Both the position numbers and the translations under genes were made by a program. Of a DNA stretch of 64,000 nt, positions 52,911 to 64,000 are shown in pieces. Origin of the DNA: Anastatus disparis (Eukaryota; Arthropoda; Insecta; Hymenoptera; Eupelmidae); assembly GCA_017163975.1 (NCBI GenBank), contig JAFFSR010000016.1, forward strand, positions 687,501-751,500. The letters are read 5' to 3'. The notes beneath the pieces were generated by a model that was given only the letters and a program-made list of their open reading frames with translations, was not told the origin of the DNA and made no database searches. The number at the start of each line of letters is the position of its first letter. Position 1 is the first letter of the stretch.

Positions 52911-55900
52911 TTACAACATCATGAAATTGTGTACGTCTGATAGCATCGTAATTAGCAAAAAGTGGTGGTATTTCACCGGTAACAAGTTTCCGTATGGAAT
53001 CAAACCTTTTTTTTGACTTACAGACGAATTAAGTCTGATGCCTTTGATTTTGCAAACACATCTTTCGACGCAATCTGGCGTTAAATATTTGTACCTGTAA
53101 AATTTTGGTCCTCCAGAGACGAATGATGTAATACTCGTACCAAGGCCATAACAGGCTAATTCGTTGGTCAAGTCACCCAAGAACGGTCCTGTTTCCGCAT
53201 CGTACTCACCCACGCGACTTACATATACAATAGAATCAGTATCGTAATACAACACGTGTTCACCCAACGGCTGCAATTCTTCGTAAAGTTTTAAACGTGC
53301 TAGAGCTATATGGTAGGAGGCTACTACAACGTTACATAATGCTGATAGCTTGAAAGCCGCTTCTGTGTCGTGCCAGCTTACGTAAATTGTCGTATCGTCG
53401 ATCGGTAAAATTAAGTCAACCTCGGTCTTAGCACTACAGAGTAATTTAAACAACCTCTGTGGATCATTTACGACTTCGGTCTTTGGCATATTTTCTCGTT
53501 GACCAAACTTACCCCACAATGAATTCTTTATGTATTCTTTATATTTCTCTCAATGAGTAATTTTATAAGACTATATTTCAAATATTTTTCTGATTACATA
53601 GCCCATTTAAACGGCTTTTTTGTACTCGTCAGCCACCCACGTGCCGGTAAAAACTCGATCATCAACATTTTCATGATCACAATCTGTGCTATACAACGAT
53701 TCAACGCATGTTCGACATAATGGAAATAAAAGCTTATTATGCATTTTAACGAGGAGCAGAACATGATATAAATTTCGCGGTGGCAATACTTTACATTTGA
53801 TAAGACCCTCAACGTGACTTATGTCATTCGTTTGACCCACGAGAGTGCGACACTCATCCTCGTCTACGTAGAAAGTTGGGTGACCAATAGGATATCTCCC
53901 ATATTTACAAATATACGGATACAACGAACACACGTCCACGTATTTTATTTTCTCACCCTCTTTTGCATCGTAAATTTTGACTGTATTGCCCGTTTGCCCG
54001 CCAAAAAATGTTTTTCGAGGATTTAACGGCGCGTGCCATTTTCGTGTCTTATCTTCAATGTACGACCTCATATTCTCGTTTTTTGATTACTCTCGATCGA
54101 AATCACACTCCCACTTTTTGATAAGTTCATAACCAGGAGCTCGTATTTTTTCCAATATCCACGAGGTTCTCTTAAAATGTTCGTCCATATTTTCACCGTT
54201 TACGAGCCTCAAATCGGTTTATTGTGTGACACCAGACAAAGCCATGCTAATAACATCCATGAAATTGTAAAACAATTTTCTTTCCATTTTCAAGTACGCA
54301 ATATCCGTCCACTAGAGGGCCTTCGGAAAGCCTCTTTTCTCGTGCACGAACGGTATACTGAATTTGTCGATTCAGCACATTTTCCATCCAGCACAACCAT
54401 CGCATCGCCTTTATAGACTGTTTATTTGCTTGTCTATAACCACCTTGAGGCATAATACCTATTGTATCTTTTTGTAAAAATTTTTTCTATACACACGCAT
54501 GCAAGAAGATGCGATGGTGGCGCACTCTGCAAACGGATCTGTATTACCACATTTGATAAAGGTCTTGCGAAAAACCAGACATGCTAAACGTAAATTTTTT
54601 TCATCTTGCTTACAGTATTTAATAAATTCATTTCTAAAATTGAATATATAATGTTCAGCTTTTTTTTGTTATACCACAGCATAAATTCGCGTCGCTCTTC
54701 GATCTTCATATCGGTGGCATTTCTGCCACGTAATTCTGATTTTCCGGTGTATTAAAAAGATAAAGAAACGTACCTTTCTTGATATTAACAAGACCGTAAG
54801 CTTTTGGTAGTGCAGCTAATCTCATATGTAGATAATTCAAACTATCTATGAATTTAACCGATAAAATTTCCATTATGATTATTTTTGAGCCGTTTAAAAT
54901 TACATTTGGCTTATTTCTGAGATCTTTACGTTCTGTTAAATGTTTAAGAATAAATTGTGCATCAAAACCTTGCGCATTGTGTGCTATACAAATGATTTGT
55001 TTGAAATTTTTTCTTGGTGCCAAGGCCAAATCAACTAGCTGTTTCACGGGGTCGATTTCAAACACATACTCGCGGATCCCAAATACTTCGCAAAAATTTG
55101 ATACATTTCCATCGTTCAAACAGTAACTACACACTTGCTGGACAACACACAAATTTGATACATGTAGCCTTACTTTTTTATCCTCACAGCCTAAGATGCT
55201 CTTTGATTGTTGAGTCTCAAAATCATAAAATAAATAAAGAATGGTTTTTTTTATTTATCATGAATCCTTTTTTATCGACAATATGTTGCATGTAACAAAG
55301 ATGTTCTATTGATCTTTTATCATTACATATTTTACAAAATATTGTATTACAATTATGTGGTTCTATATCGTTGATGCGCACTGTTTTTCTACATATACGA
55401 CAAATTTTTATACTCTCACATACCGACCGAAAATTATCGAAAGATTTTTAATTTTTATGATTTTTAAAACAAACGGTACCATAAAAATCTCTGCTACATT
55501 GAAAGCATTCTATTTTTTCCTGATTTATATCACAAGGAGGCTTCTGTAAACATTTATAGCATTTTTGTTCACATTTATGATTTTTCGTATGACTAAATTT
55601 TTTATTGCAAGGTATACAGTAGCCTCGACTCCCAGCCGCTGCGAGTAAATTTAAAATTGATTGGTAATGTCTGGAATTTTCATAATACATGATATTCAGA
55701 GTATATCTAACGACATTACCAACGTCGTGTACGAAACGTGTACCATCGCAAAGCAACCTATATCCACGAGCAAAATTTTAAAATGAATAAACGACGATTG
55801 TGACTCCGAAGAGTGCATAATATTCTTAAAATAATTTAATCTCCTCTATACCACAGCCCGTCTCGGGTATCGTAGCTCTCGCAGCTCTGACAAGTTTCAA

Positions 55901-56394
55901 TGCTTGCACTTTTTGATATTGTGCTGTATGATGTCTTATTTTATTCCATCTATAATGGAAAATTCCACTACGCTTTTGACCACGTATTGCGTATACGTGA
56001 GCAGCTACTAGCGAACGTGGAAGACAAAGACTGTCACTATTTTCAATATTTAGAATAGATTTCTTAAAAACTGATTCACTAGTCAGAGACACTCGACCCC
56101 AGCTCTCTGGTTTAGTCACAGTACTGACTTTAACGTTCAAAACATCGTCAATTTCGAAACCATCATTGCTCTGCGCTATACTAGCTATCAGTTTAAGTAA
56201 ATCTACCGGTAAAAAATCACGATGCAGTCTAAAAAAATCCATAAAGGTCCGTGCACAAAACGTTCAGAGCTTATAGTCATGCCGATATAATCTGATGGTT
56301 GTGCATATTCACACACGTGATGATATAAATCGTATATAGCGGCCTCCAACCAGCCATATCCATTTTCATTAGCTGGTGGAGGTAATATTGACAT
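52911..56394 (-). pseudogene. Protein-primed family B DNA polymerase (Polinton)
   Basis: Replicates the element. N-terminal part 55826-56394 (two frames); then a Cys-rich zinc segment (55448-55756: YCIPCNKKFSHTKNHKCEQK); Exo I with DFET at 55212-55223; Exo II HNAQGFDAQF and an Exo III-like KFIDSLNYLHMRL (54706-55152); QGGYRQANKQS (54247-54453); polymerase motif A VDVCSLYPYICKYG (53607-54071); motif B NSLWGKFGQR near 53505; motif C YYDTDSIVY with both aspartates (52911-53519). Total of about 1,150 codons is the usual length. At least five frame changes or stops (near 53560, 54090, 54460-54700, 55300 and 55790) break it; catalytic residues are still present. The natural end is probably near GLIPYGN (about 52990). 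Confidence 0.9.
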
Positions 56395-56420
56395 TCTTAA
56401 TTGTCGCCCTTAAAGCTTAA

Positions 56421-57378
56421 GGTAGCTCGTACCGCGCAACTAAAATCAAATGAGTATAAGTAAAACTCTATTGACTTTTGTTGTTGCGACTGCAAAAAAT
56501 GTCGCACGTATATACATATATATTACATGCTAGCAGATGTTATTTATCAATTATAATACCTAAAAATAAATAATCTTCAATATTTTATTTTATTTTTTAT
56601 ATGAATATTTATATGAATGTTTTAAACATTTATATTCTGTAAATATTTTTAAAATTTTAATAACAAATCGTCATTCCAATATTTTGCATTTCGTGTGAGC
56701 TAACCTCCAAAAACAGACTTTTGTTTCAAGAAAATTTCTCCTATGAAAATCAATAAATTTTCAGATTCTTTTCGTAATATTTTTGAAAAATCCCTGGATA
56801 CACATAACATTTAATATACCATTGGAAAGCTTATTAAATAAAGTATTTATATTTAGTTTTTCAGAACGGTAGTAAATCTTTAGATGCAAATGTTTGATTA
56901 TAACTGTAGGAAAATCGAATATCTACCATATGAGCAATGTTAAAATGTCAGTGAACGCAGCATTTTTAAAAGACTTTTTCTTGAAATTTTCCCTGGAAAC
57001 CAGGTCTGATTTTTTGCGTAGAGATTCATTATAACTTAAGAGGAGGCCGTATAACTCTGTCCTTGTCTAATCTAAATTTTCGTTATTATTAATAAATTAG
57101 ATATTTTTATACGAAAGTAAGGGCATAGCCCATTAGATTTAAGGACGAGCAAACGATCCTATTCTATGAAAAAATATAAAATTTTCATAGAATAGGATCG
57201 TTTGCTCGTCCTTAAATCTATTGGGCTATGCCCTTACTTTCGTATAAAAATATCTAATTTATTAATAATAACGAAAATTTAAATTAGGCAAGGACAGAGC
57301 TATACGGCCGCCTCTTAAAGAACAACCTCCTATATTTTGGTTTCATTCGTAAATTTTTCATTTTTGGTACGAGCTACC
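56421..57378. mobile_element. TTAA-flanked element with GGTAGCTCGTACC ends
   Basis: GGTAGCTCGTACC at 56421-56433 and its inverse at 57366-57378, with TTAA on both sides (56417-56420 and 57379-57382). The interior is AT-rich, non-coding, and contains a TTAA foldback element (57040-57314). Only the 13 terminal bases are inverted, so a chance match cannot be excluded, but 17 matching bases including TTAA are unlikely by chance. This would be a third TTAA family. Confidence 0.55.
57040..57314. mobile_element. TTAA-target foldback element, 275 bp
   Basis: TTAA at 57036-57039 and 57315-57318. GAGGAGGCCGTATAACTCTG, continuing TCCTTGTCTAATCTAAATTT, is matched inversely at the right end; arms are nearly perfect around a centre at about 57180. 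The most compact and best preserved member of the family. Confidence 0.9.
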
Positions 57379-57389
57379 TTAAACTGTTT

Positions 57390-57873
57390 GTAATACCGTA
57401 AAGTTTCTTCATAAATGGTAATGTGTTCCTGAGCAGAAGTACCATCTCCTTGTTGAAGACATTTGTCTACAATACCGTGCAATAATATATCAGAATTAAT
57501 ACAATTATAAAATTACATACATCTCAATAGTCGATATCTTCTGTACCTGGTGTCGATATTGCAGATAATGTGGATTTAGGTGAAACTATTTTATTCGAAA
57601 TTTGTATATCCTGGTCATTCCAGTGAGAGCAACCAGGCAACGGTTCATTGGGTAGTGGTGGCGCTGTAATCAGCAATTATCCCCTCTAACATCGTGTTTG
57701 GAGTACTATGATCATAAGTCACGTGACCATCTAACGAATTTATAACTTCTCGTACTTCTTCGGTGGGCGGCAGTAATGCAGGATCTCTCGAACTAAGCAA
57801 CTGTTTTTCTGCTGACAGAAGATTTATCAGTAATTCATTCCCACCACTGTCCTCTATCATGTTTTGCAGGTCT
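57390..57873 (-). pseudogene. Unknown gene fragment, possibly with introns
   Basis: Minus-strand frames: after TTTTCAG at 57880-57874 comes LQNMIEDSGGNELLINLLSA and LLPPTEEVREVINSLDG; in another frame LPNEPLPGCSHWNDQDIQIS; then ILLHGIVDKCLQQGDGTSAQ and ITIYEETLRYYKQFK, which runs into the end of the element at 57378. They look coding and use acceptor-like AG sites. It may be a host or transposon gene with its last exon cut by the insertion. I do not recognise the family. Confidence 0.35.
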
Positions 57874-57904
57874 GAAAATTTTTTAATATCATATCTATTG
57901 AAGT

Positions 57905-58745
57905 TACACTATTTCAAACAAAAAAGTCTTATGCCGCGAAATTCTTCGACCATAAATAAAAAACCTATAGATTATTGATCCGATATTGGGAATCGATATT
58001 TTTTTGTAAAACATATTTTTGGATTTATCATTGTATTTACAACACAAAAGTATAAGCTTCCAAAATTTTTTGACCGTAAATAAGTAAGTTATCGAGTATT
58101 GGTCCGATATTGGAAATCAATATTTTTTTTTCAAATATATTTTTGAATTTATTATTTTATTTACAACAAAAAAGTCTTATCCCGCGAAATTCTCCGGACA
58201 TAAATAAAAAATCTATAGATTATTGATCCGATATTGGGAATCGATATTTTTTTGTAAAACATATTTTTGGATTCATCATTGTATTTACAACACAAAAGTA
58301 TTAGCTTGCAAAATTTTTTGACCGTAAATAAGTAAGTTATCGAGTATTGGTCCGATATTGGAAATCAATATTTTTTTTTTCAAATATATTTTTGGATTTA
58401 TTATTTTATTTACAACAAAAAAGTCTTATCCCACGAAATTCTCCGACCACGAATAAAAAATCTATAGATTATTGATCCGATATTGGAAATCGATATTTTT
58501 TGTGAAACATATTTTTGGATTTATCATTGTATTTACAACATAAAAGTATTATCATGCAAAATTTTTTGGCCGTAAATAAATAAGTTATTAAGTATTGGTT
58601 CGATATTGTAAATCAATATTTCTTGTAAAACTTATTTTGGGTTTCTTATTTTATTTACAACATAAAAGTCTCATCCCGCGAAATTCTCCGGTGGTGAATA
58701 AAAAATATATAGATTATTGAACGATTATTGGCTAAGATTTCGTGA
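57905..58745. repeat. About 240 bp tandem repeat of two half units
   Basis: ATTGATCCGATATTGGGAATCGATA and TATTGGTCCGATATTGGAAATCAATA alternate every 120 bases; full units start near 57970, 58212 and 58462, with a decayed fourth. Spacer words such as TTTACAACACAAAAGTATTA also recur. Local satellite, no ORF. Confidence 0.9.
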
Positions 58746-60214
58746 TTTTAAAATTCATTTCTAGATTTGTTATTGGATTCATGATAAGAAAAATGCATAA
58801 CTTACCTGTAGTGACTTACCTGAAGTTTCCAGTGTGAAGGAAGCAGGAAGATTGATATTAAAATTAAACGAAGAACCGAGTTGTAGGACATAATTTATTT
58901 ATTGAGGAATGTCAATAATAAAAAATAATAATAACTGTAATAGAATGCAGAACACACAAAAGCCAAGTCACATTTTTAAACCTTGCATAGATAAATTACC
59001 ATAACTAATCTGATTAATTCTTAAATATACATAAAAATATTACTTTTTTTACCATAATTTCAATTTTTGCACTAAAAATTTTTTTCTATTTCATTTTATA
59101 AATTCACTTCATTCATATTTTTGTGTCTCCTGTTACATAATTAAAAATTCGGCCCCTTCTGGGCCATACTTTCATCCCGTATTGACTCTGCGTTTCAGAC
59201 CTGTGTATACTGTCTTTTGAATTCGTATACAAGTAATGTTTTTATGGCGCATATCATCTTAGTCATTGCAAGCAAACATAATTTTAACAAGTATCACATT
59301 TTGGTACAATATGATGCATTATTATTCTAATATTTTAGTTTAAAATTTAAGTATACTAATCAACACTAATTGTGTTGTTGTAAAATCAAATAAAGCTACA
59401 CAATGTGTATAATTTTACTCATATATTTAGGTAATTAAAATTGCTTTACAAGTTGTTTCTTTTCTTCGCTTTCTGTATACTAGAATTTTATAATTAATTG
59501 TTATTATCAAATCTAATAAATAAAATTGTATTTATATCAGAATTTGGTCTCGATAAGGGGTCCATTATAATATGGAAGCGAGACGTCGACAAGAATTGTT
59601 AAATTGTTGTTCAATAAAAGCTTTTAACAACAACCATTTGAGCAGTTATTCGTCAAAATCATTGCTACACACATTTATCAAACTGCTGTATTCTAATGAC
59701 ATGTATTTTCCTTTTTTACAAAAAATGCAATTGCACTTGTGTTTTTCGTATTTTTGTATTTTTGTAATTTTATGCACTTCCTTTAAGAGTAGAATAATAT
59801 TTCTCAAGCAATGCAGAGAGATAGGTGCATCCGGCCTGCATAATTGAGATAGAATCGATTATACAGTGAATAAGGAAGATAATGTGATAATAGCACAAGT
59901 ACAAATCTATAATGAAGCTCCATTTGAGCGACAATTGAATCTGTCAATAAAGATAACGGCGATGATGACGAGTTACTGAGTAACAATGATGACTTAATTA
60001 ATGAAAGATATCAAAATGACAACAGAGTAGAAATAATTGTAAAAGCAATAATTGTGTAAATAGTTATACTAATATATTTTCTTTCACTAGAAAAATGCTG
60101 TTATCATTGTAACTGACGTTCGTGTAATATGATATACGTGAATTATTGAAATTGTAAAATGTTAAGTTTGATTGACAGAGTTATTATTTATAAAATATTA
60201 TTGCATAAATAATA
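58746..60214. other. No gene supported
   Basis: AT-rich. A 91-codon plus-strand ORF at 59572-59847 (MEARRRQELLNCCSIKAFNN) shows no family motif and a hydrophobic second half due to T-richness; it could be an exon but I cannot support it. A short GGCCCCTTCTGGGCC hairpin occurs at about 59152. Confidence 0.35.
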
Positions 60215-60349
60215 TTAACAGGGAGCCGAACTATCTGTCTTTGTCTAATAGCGTTTTTCATCATTAATATAAACACTATCCGTTGTAGTGAGAAAAAAAT
60301 AGTAGCCCCCGCTAGATATTAGTATTATAAGTAAATTTTGTAATAACAA

Positions 60350-60471
60350 GAAAATGATTTAATCGCGTAGTTTTTGAATAATATGAGACCTACCAAAAAA
60401 GATGTGTTATATTCTAGTTTGTTAGTAGGTCTCATATTATTCAAAAACCACGCGATAAAATCATTTTTTCT
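60350..60471. repeat. Hairpin inside the long TTAA element
   Basis: AGAAAATGATTTAATCGCGT...GAATAATATGAGACCTAC against its inverse at 60425-60471, with about 45-base arms and a 30-base loop. Confidence 0.85.
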
Positions 60472-61383
60472 CATCCCCTGGCGAAAAGTGTGCGAAATTC
60501 CCCCCCCCCCTATCTCGCCGAGAAGTAGCCCATTAAATGCTAAGCTGAGTTGCGCACTAAACTTGTGCGCCGATGCAGAGACCGCTGGCTGGCTCACTCT
60601 GTCTTTCTCGCACTCAGATACTTATCCATGCAAAACTTTACTGCTACATTCATGAAGACACTTTTTTTACACGATATATCAATTTATGCATAAAAAAAGC
60701 GTGTAATATAAATTTTTCTAATTTCGCTCTCGGCGGCTGATTGATACAAGCATCACTGTATACGATATACATGCTTTGTTCACAAACACATTGAAATGAC
60801 CTCGTCGCTAAATAGCATCGTAATGATAGCGTAAATACTGCGACGTTAAATAAAATTAAAAAAAAATACTAATATTTATTATTTAAATTTCATGTGCACT
60901 TTTTAAATTTTATCAAATATAATATTTCTACACAAATTCTTTTTGTAATCTTCTATTAAGATTACAAAATATTCAAATAAAATTAAGGTTAAGATATGCC
61001 GAAAAAAAAGAAATCACCATGTGTATATATATATATATATATATACTAACTGTAATATAGATAACTTTTAATCTAAATAACTTTTACAAACAATGAATTA
61101 TAAAATTGCTTCAATACCGAGTTTGATATTATTTAATGAATTATTATCTAACGGTTTTAAAGACTTGATACATTGTGCTCACTTGCTTTCTTTCTCTTTC
61201 GCACTCGCACGCCGCTTCTTCCTCACTCGAATAAAAGCTAGTGCGCAGGTCCACTACTTGATGTGCCGACGCACTACAGCCGCAACAATTTAAATGAATT
61301 TTTATTTATTTTTTATAAATAAACATTTATTGTTGCGCAAACTTTCCGCCGGAAATAAGAAAAAATCGTATATTCACCTCGGA

Positions 61384-61476
61384 AGAGAAGTTGACCATCA
61401 ATTGCTCGCGTATTCGCCCCCTCGTTGCGCTCAGGCGCAAACCCTACGCGAGCATTTAATGGTCAACTTCTCTCCC
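61384..61476. repeat. Second hairpin inside the long TTAA element
   Basis: GAGAAGTTGACCATCAATTG, CTCGCGTA, then a G+C-rich loop with TTGCGCTCAGGCGCAA, then the inverse TACGCGAG..AATGGTCAACTTCTC. Confidence 0.85.
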
Positions 61477-61699
61477 TTGGTTAATAATATACTATTCTTG
61501 TTATCACAAAATTTACTTATTATACTAATATCTAGTGGGGGCTACTTTTTTTTTCTTGCTACAACAGATGGTTATTATGTAAATGATAAAAAATTCTATT
61601 AGACAAAGACAGATAGTTCGGCCTCCTCTTAAAATATTACTGCAATACGAGCAATAATAAAGCGTGACCAAGCGCGACATGGCAAACGTAGTGAGTCTC

Positions 61700-62140
61700 A
61701 CATAGCATCAAATATTTAAGAAAAATATTTCTCTAATATTTCAAATAACATTCTGGAAGATTACTTTGAAATATTACATGTTATATTTAGGAAATCTTTC
61801 AAAAATATTTCATGAAAAATGTCAGGGATGATACTTGAAAGATTTCTTGAAATGTTTCTAAAATATTTATAAAAAATTTCTAAAAGTACATCATGAAAGA
61901 TTTAAAATGATTTCTTGAAAGATTTCCGAAATATTTCATGTAAGATTCCGTAAATAAATCGTGCATTGTTTTATTAAATATTTAATAAATATTTTTGAAA
62001 TATTTCTTGAAAGATTATTACAAATTATAAAATCTATTAAAAGATTTCTGGAATATTTGTGAAATATCTCATAAAAAATTCTAAAATATATCAAGTATTA
62101 TTTCACAAAACCTTTGCTTGAAAAATATGTCACAAACATT
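61700..62140. repeat. Module-built element III, decayed
   Basis: Begins CTCACATAGCATCAAATATT, one or two bases off the start of elements I and II, and continues with AAATATTTC, TTTCATGAAA and AGATTTCTTGAAATGTTTC modules. A matching right end is not recognisable. Confidence 0.5.
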
Positions 62141-62167
62141 TATGACAAACGAAAAGTTTTTGATTTT

Positions 62168-62398
62168 TACAAGGAGAGTGTTTCACCTTCAAGTTACCGA
62201 TTTTGCTCAAATTTTGGCAATATTTTCTGGTTGGACAAACATAAAGAAAGCCAAAATTTTAAAGGCCAACGTTCAATATTTTCCTAGTTACAGGTAGTTT
62301 AAGAAAATCACTAAAGAAAATACTAGATTTTGAACGCTTCTAGTTTCTCAGCATTGTTAGCTAGAAGCTTATACCTTTTTTTAAATGAAAGCTGACAA
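62168..62398. repeat. Dispersed repeat, copy 2
   Basis: Direct counterpart of 50918-51135, same orientation. Followed at once by ACAAGGAAGGGTCCCCAGAT, which begins a further repeat-like segment. Confidence 0.75.
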
Positions 62399-63200
62399 GG
62401 AAGGGTCCCCAGATGTACCTCACCGATTTTGATCATTTTGTGACATGTTGTAGTACTCGAGAAGATATTAGACAAGTGTTTTTCTTACGTGCTAACTCGT
62501 CTATTTAAGAGGTGAAAATCACCCCTGAAGTTTGCCCTCAAAAACAGGTTTTTTATAATATCTCAAAAACTATTTGGAGTTTTTAAAGAAAACCAACGCC
62601 AAATTCTTTATTATAAAAAGACGCTACTATAGGCATAACTTTTACCTCGAAGGGTGTCAATCCCTATTTTTTTAGGGGTAAATGTGCTATTTTTCGCTAT
62701 TTTTTTAATATAAAACTGATCAAATCGGCTAGATTTGGTTAAAAATTGCACTATCATCAAGAAGATAAAAAATTTAGGTTGACATGTTTCGAGATTTACG
62801 AAAATTTTTTTTCTTGATTGTTTTACCCTTGAGGTTATTTTTTTATTTGAATGAAAAATTATATTCTTGAATAATTTTTCAATTTTAAAATGTTTGGTAA
62901 GCGATATAAAATTACAACATTCACTTTCTGATTTTTATTTCCATCTATTTGTAGTTTCTTTAATGATTTACTTTAAAATTCTATTATTTCAAACTAGTAA
63001 TTTATAAATCATTTTGACGGTTTTTAATAAGATTAGATAATTTTAAATAATGACATATTCCAGGATTCTTAAAATTTGTATCATACCAAAAATAAAAAAA
63101 ATTCACTGTTCATTAAAAGTGCATTCATACGTAAACCTTATAGGAAATCTTGTACAAAAATTATAGGAGACGTTAGCATTTTGAAATTTTCCGAATATAT

Positions 63201-63240
<40 letters not shown>

Positions 63241-63611
63241 ATTAAAATTTTAAAACACATATAATGATATGTTATTGAAATACATTTTAAATTGCGTAAG
63301 TATATCTACATATTCAATAATATTTAATAATAGTACTTGCTATATATCATATGCTAATGATAATGCTATTGACCTGTTGATAATAGTTATCTGTGATAAA
63401 TTGATCCGTGAGTCTTCGTGATAAATTTATTTTTATTTGTAATTCTGCAACTTATGAAAGCATTAAAATCGGCATATTTTATTACTTTGGTCAGTTCTAC
63501 TTTATGTTTCTTTAAGTTTAATAGTGTACTTCAACGTATTAAATATCACAGTATAAAAACAGCAAGAACAGTTTTTCATTTTATAGTATTAAATCTTTAG
63601 AGTGTAATAAA
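62399..63611. other. Repeat-like and AT-rich region before the last ORF
   Basis: 62399-62850 has the style of a dispersed insect repeat (GTCCCCAGATGTACCTCACC, GAGGTGAAAATCACCCC) without readable ORF. From 62880 on it is AT-rich with a TA microsatellite at about 63205-63237. TATAAAA at 63552 is the only promoter-like word near the downstream ORF. Confidence 0.4.
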
Positions 63612-64000
63612 ATGATGGTAAATTCCATGAACGTGTTAAACTTGCTTTTAATAACATTTCAAGCACTTAATCTGAAAGAAACTCCAATAACACAGCGAGA
63701 AAGAGATTTAAAAGAGCATATTGAACAAATTTTATTAAACTCTATGCACGAATTCAATGAGTTTGAAGTTGTTGAGGATAAAACTCTTGATTTTGCAGAA
63801 CCTTATAAAGATATTCAAATGCAGGTTGTAGAAGATGATGGAAGAGATAGTATTACAGATGAAAGTTTACAGCAGTGTGCATCCGACGTCGAAGAATTAG
63901 ATCATGATAATATGGCAAGAGCAGTAGAGTTTTGGAGGAGTAATGTAAATGGAAATTTAAATTTAAGAATCGTACAAAATAGATTTCGAAAGGTAACATT
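63612..64000 (+). CDS. Open ORF running off the window, transposon-like
   Basis: Open from an ATG at 63612 to the last base, 129 codons. The first 15 residues are hydrophobic (NSMNVLNLLLITFQAL), then the sequence becomes acidic and helix-forming (TQRERDLKEHIEQILLNSMH, EVVEDKTLDF) and ends with ARAVEFWRSNVNGNLNLRIV followed by RFRKVT. The latter resembles the start of a helix-turn-helix DNA-binding region of a family of multicopy insect proteins, probably DDE transposases of the pogo/Tigger type. That is a resemblance from memory and not proof. The true start might be the second Met or further downstream. The absence of stops in such AT-rich sequence supports real coding. Confidence 0.5.
   Translation, partial: MMVNSMNVLNLLLITFQALNLKETPITQRERDLKEHIEQILLNSMHEFNEFEVVEDKTLDFAEPYKDIQMQVVEDDGRDSITDESLQQCASDVEELDHDNMARAVEFWRSNVNGNLNLRIVQNRFRKVT

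Larger units (their letters stand above)
38747..56394 (-). mobile_element. Degraded Polinton/Maverick (adintovirus-like) element
   Basis: Polintons are self-synthesising virus-like DNA elements with a protein-primed DNA polymerase, retroviral-type integrase, packaging ATPase and capsid genes. All of these hallmarks are present here in one block, together with several small ORFs typical of insect members. Most genes are on the minus strand; one small gene is on the plus strand. Coordinates are gene limits, because terminal inverted repeats and target duplications could not be identified. I did not find a recognisable adenain-like maturation protease. The genes carry stops and frameshifts and three later insertions, so this is a fossil. 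Confidence 0.9.
60219..61628. mobile_element. Long TTAA-target element, 1.41 kb
   Basis: TTAA at 60215-60218 and 61629-61632. The left end CAGGGAGCCGAACTATCTGT and the inverse right end GAGGAGGCCGAACTATCTGT share CTTTGTCTAATAG next. Termini belong to the GAGGAGGCCG family, but the interior is different and longer: two internal hairpins and two G+C-richer blocks with CTTTCTCGCACTC-like words. No transposase is encoded. It is either a larger non-autonomous relative or one with captured sequence. Confidence 0.8.

Noticed and set aside
59572..59847. 91-codon ORF as a host gene
   Set aside because: No conserved motif, no splice or promoter support, and second half explained by T-rich sequence.

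Overview
The window is A+T-rich eukaryotic DNA made almost entirely of nested, decaying transposable elements and one large virus-like element. The element mix (Ty3/Gypsy, Ty1/Copia, R1- and CR1-like LINEs, Penelope, TA- and TTAA-target inverted-repeat elements, and a Polinton/Maverick) suggests an arthropod, most likely an insect. Hymenoptera is my guess; the species cannot be told. No bacterial operon, CRISPR array or rRNA gene is visible, and no convincing intact host gene.

Layout. 1-7.1 kb: minus-strand Ty3/Gypsy retrotransposon with an intact integrase ORF, an internal deletion that removes protease and most of the RT, a repeat-rich leader and a probable 5' LTR. 7.1-11 kb: microsatellites, a mariner-like terminal repeat and a 1.3 kb tandem repeat with internal subrepeats. 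11.4-13 kb: two Penelope 3' ends head to head, each with a GIY-YIG fragment and a hammerhead-like motif. 13.3-31.2 kb: two inverted copies of one decayed Ty1/Copia element, sharing a SINE at the same site but differing by a LINE, a TTAA element and a deletion. Between the copies lie a palindromic TA element, a decayed Ulp1/C48-type protease gene and satellite-like DNA. 31-38.3 kb: AT-rich DNA, a CR1-like LINE tail, nested foldback elements and another gag remnant.

38.7-56.4 kb: a degraded Polinton/Maverick (adintovirus-like) element, mostly on the minus strand. Reading from 56.4 kb downwards I recognise protein-primed family B DNA polymerase, a small plus-strand gene, a packaging ATPase, two conserved small ORFs, a PLA2-domain protein, integrase with chromodomain, penton/minor capsid, a small basic core-like protein, major capsid protein, and two or three uncharacterised ORFs. 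Very tight junctions survive (ATGA between integrase and penton; TAA-A-ATG between penton and the next gene). It is inactive: the genes carry stops and frameshifts, integrase has lost a catalytic Asp, a solo LTR with perfect TAAG duplications splits the capsid gene, a 2.7 kb repeat-built element splits the core-protein gene, and a TTAA element sits beside a third ORF.

56.4-64 kb: more TTAA elements, a 240 bp tandem repeat, dispersed repeats, and the start of an open plus-strand ORF running off the window.

I see no convincing new biochemical system. The most unusual items are the family of elements bounded by CACACAGCAT whose interior is built only of short palindromic modules, the TTAA family with a matching empty site in the window, the inverted Copia pair that dates its own insertions, and the Polinton fossil with its junctions still legible.
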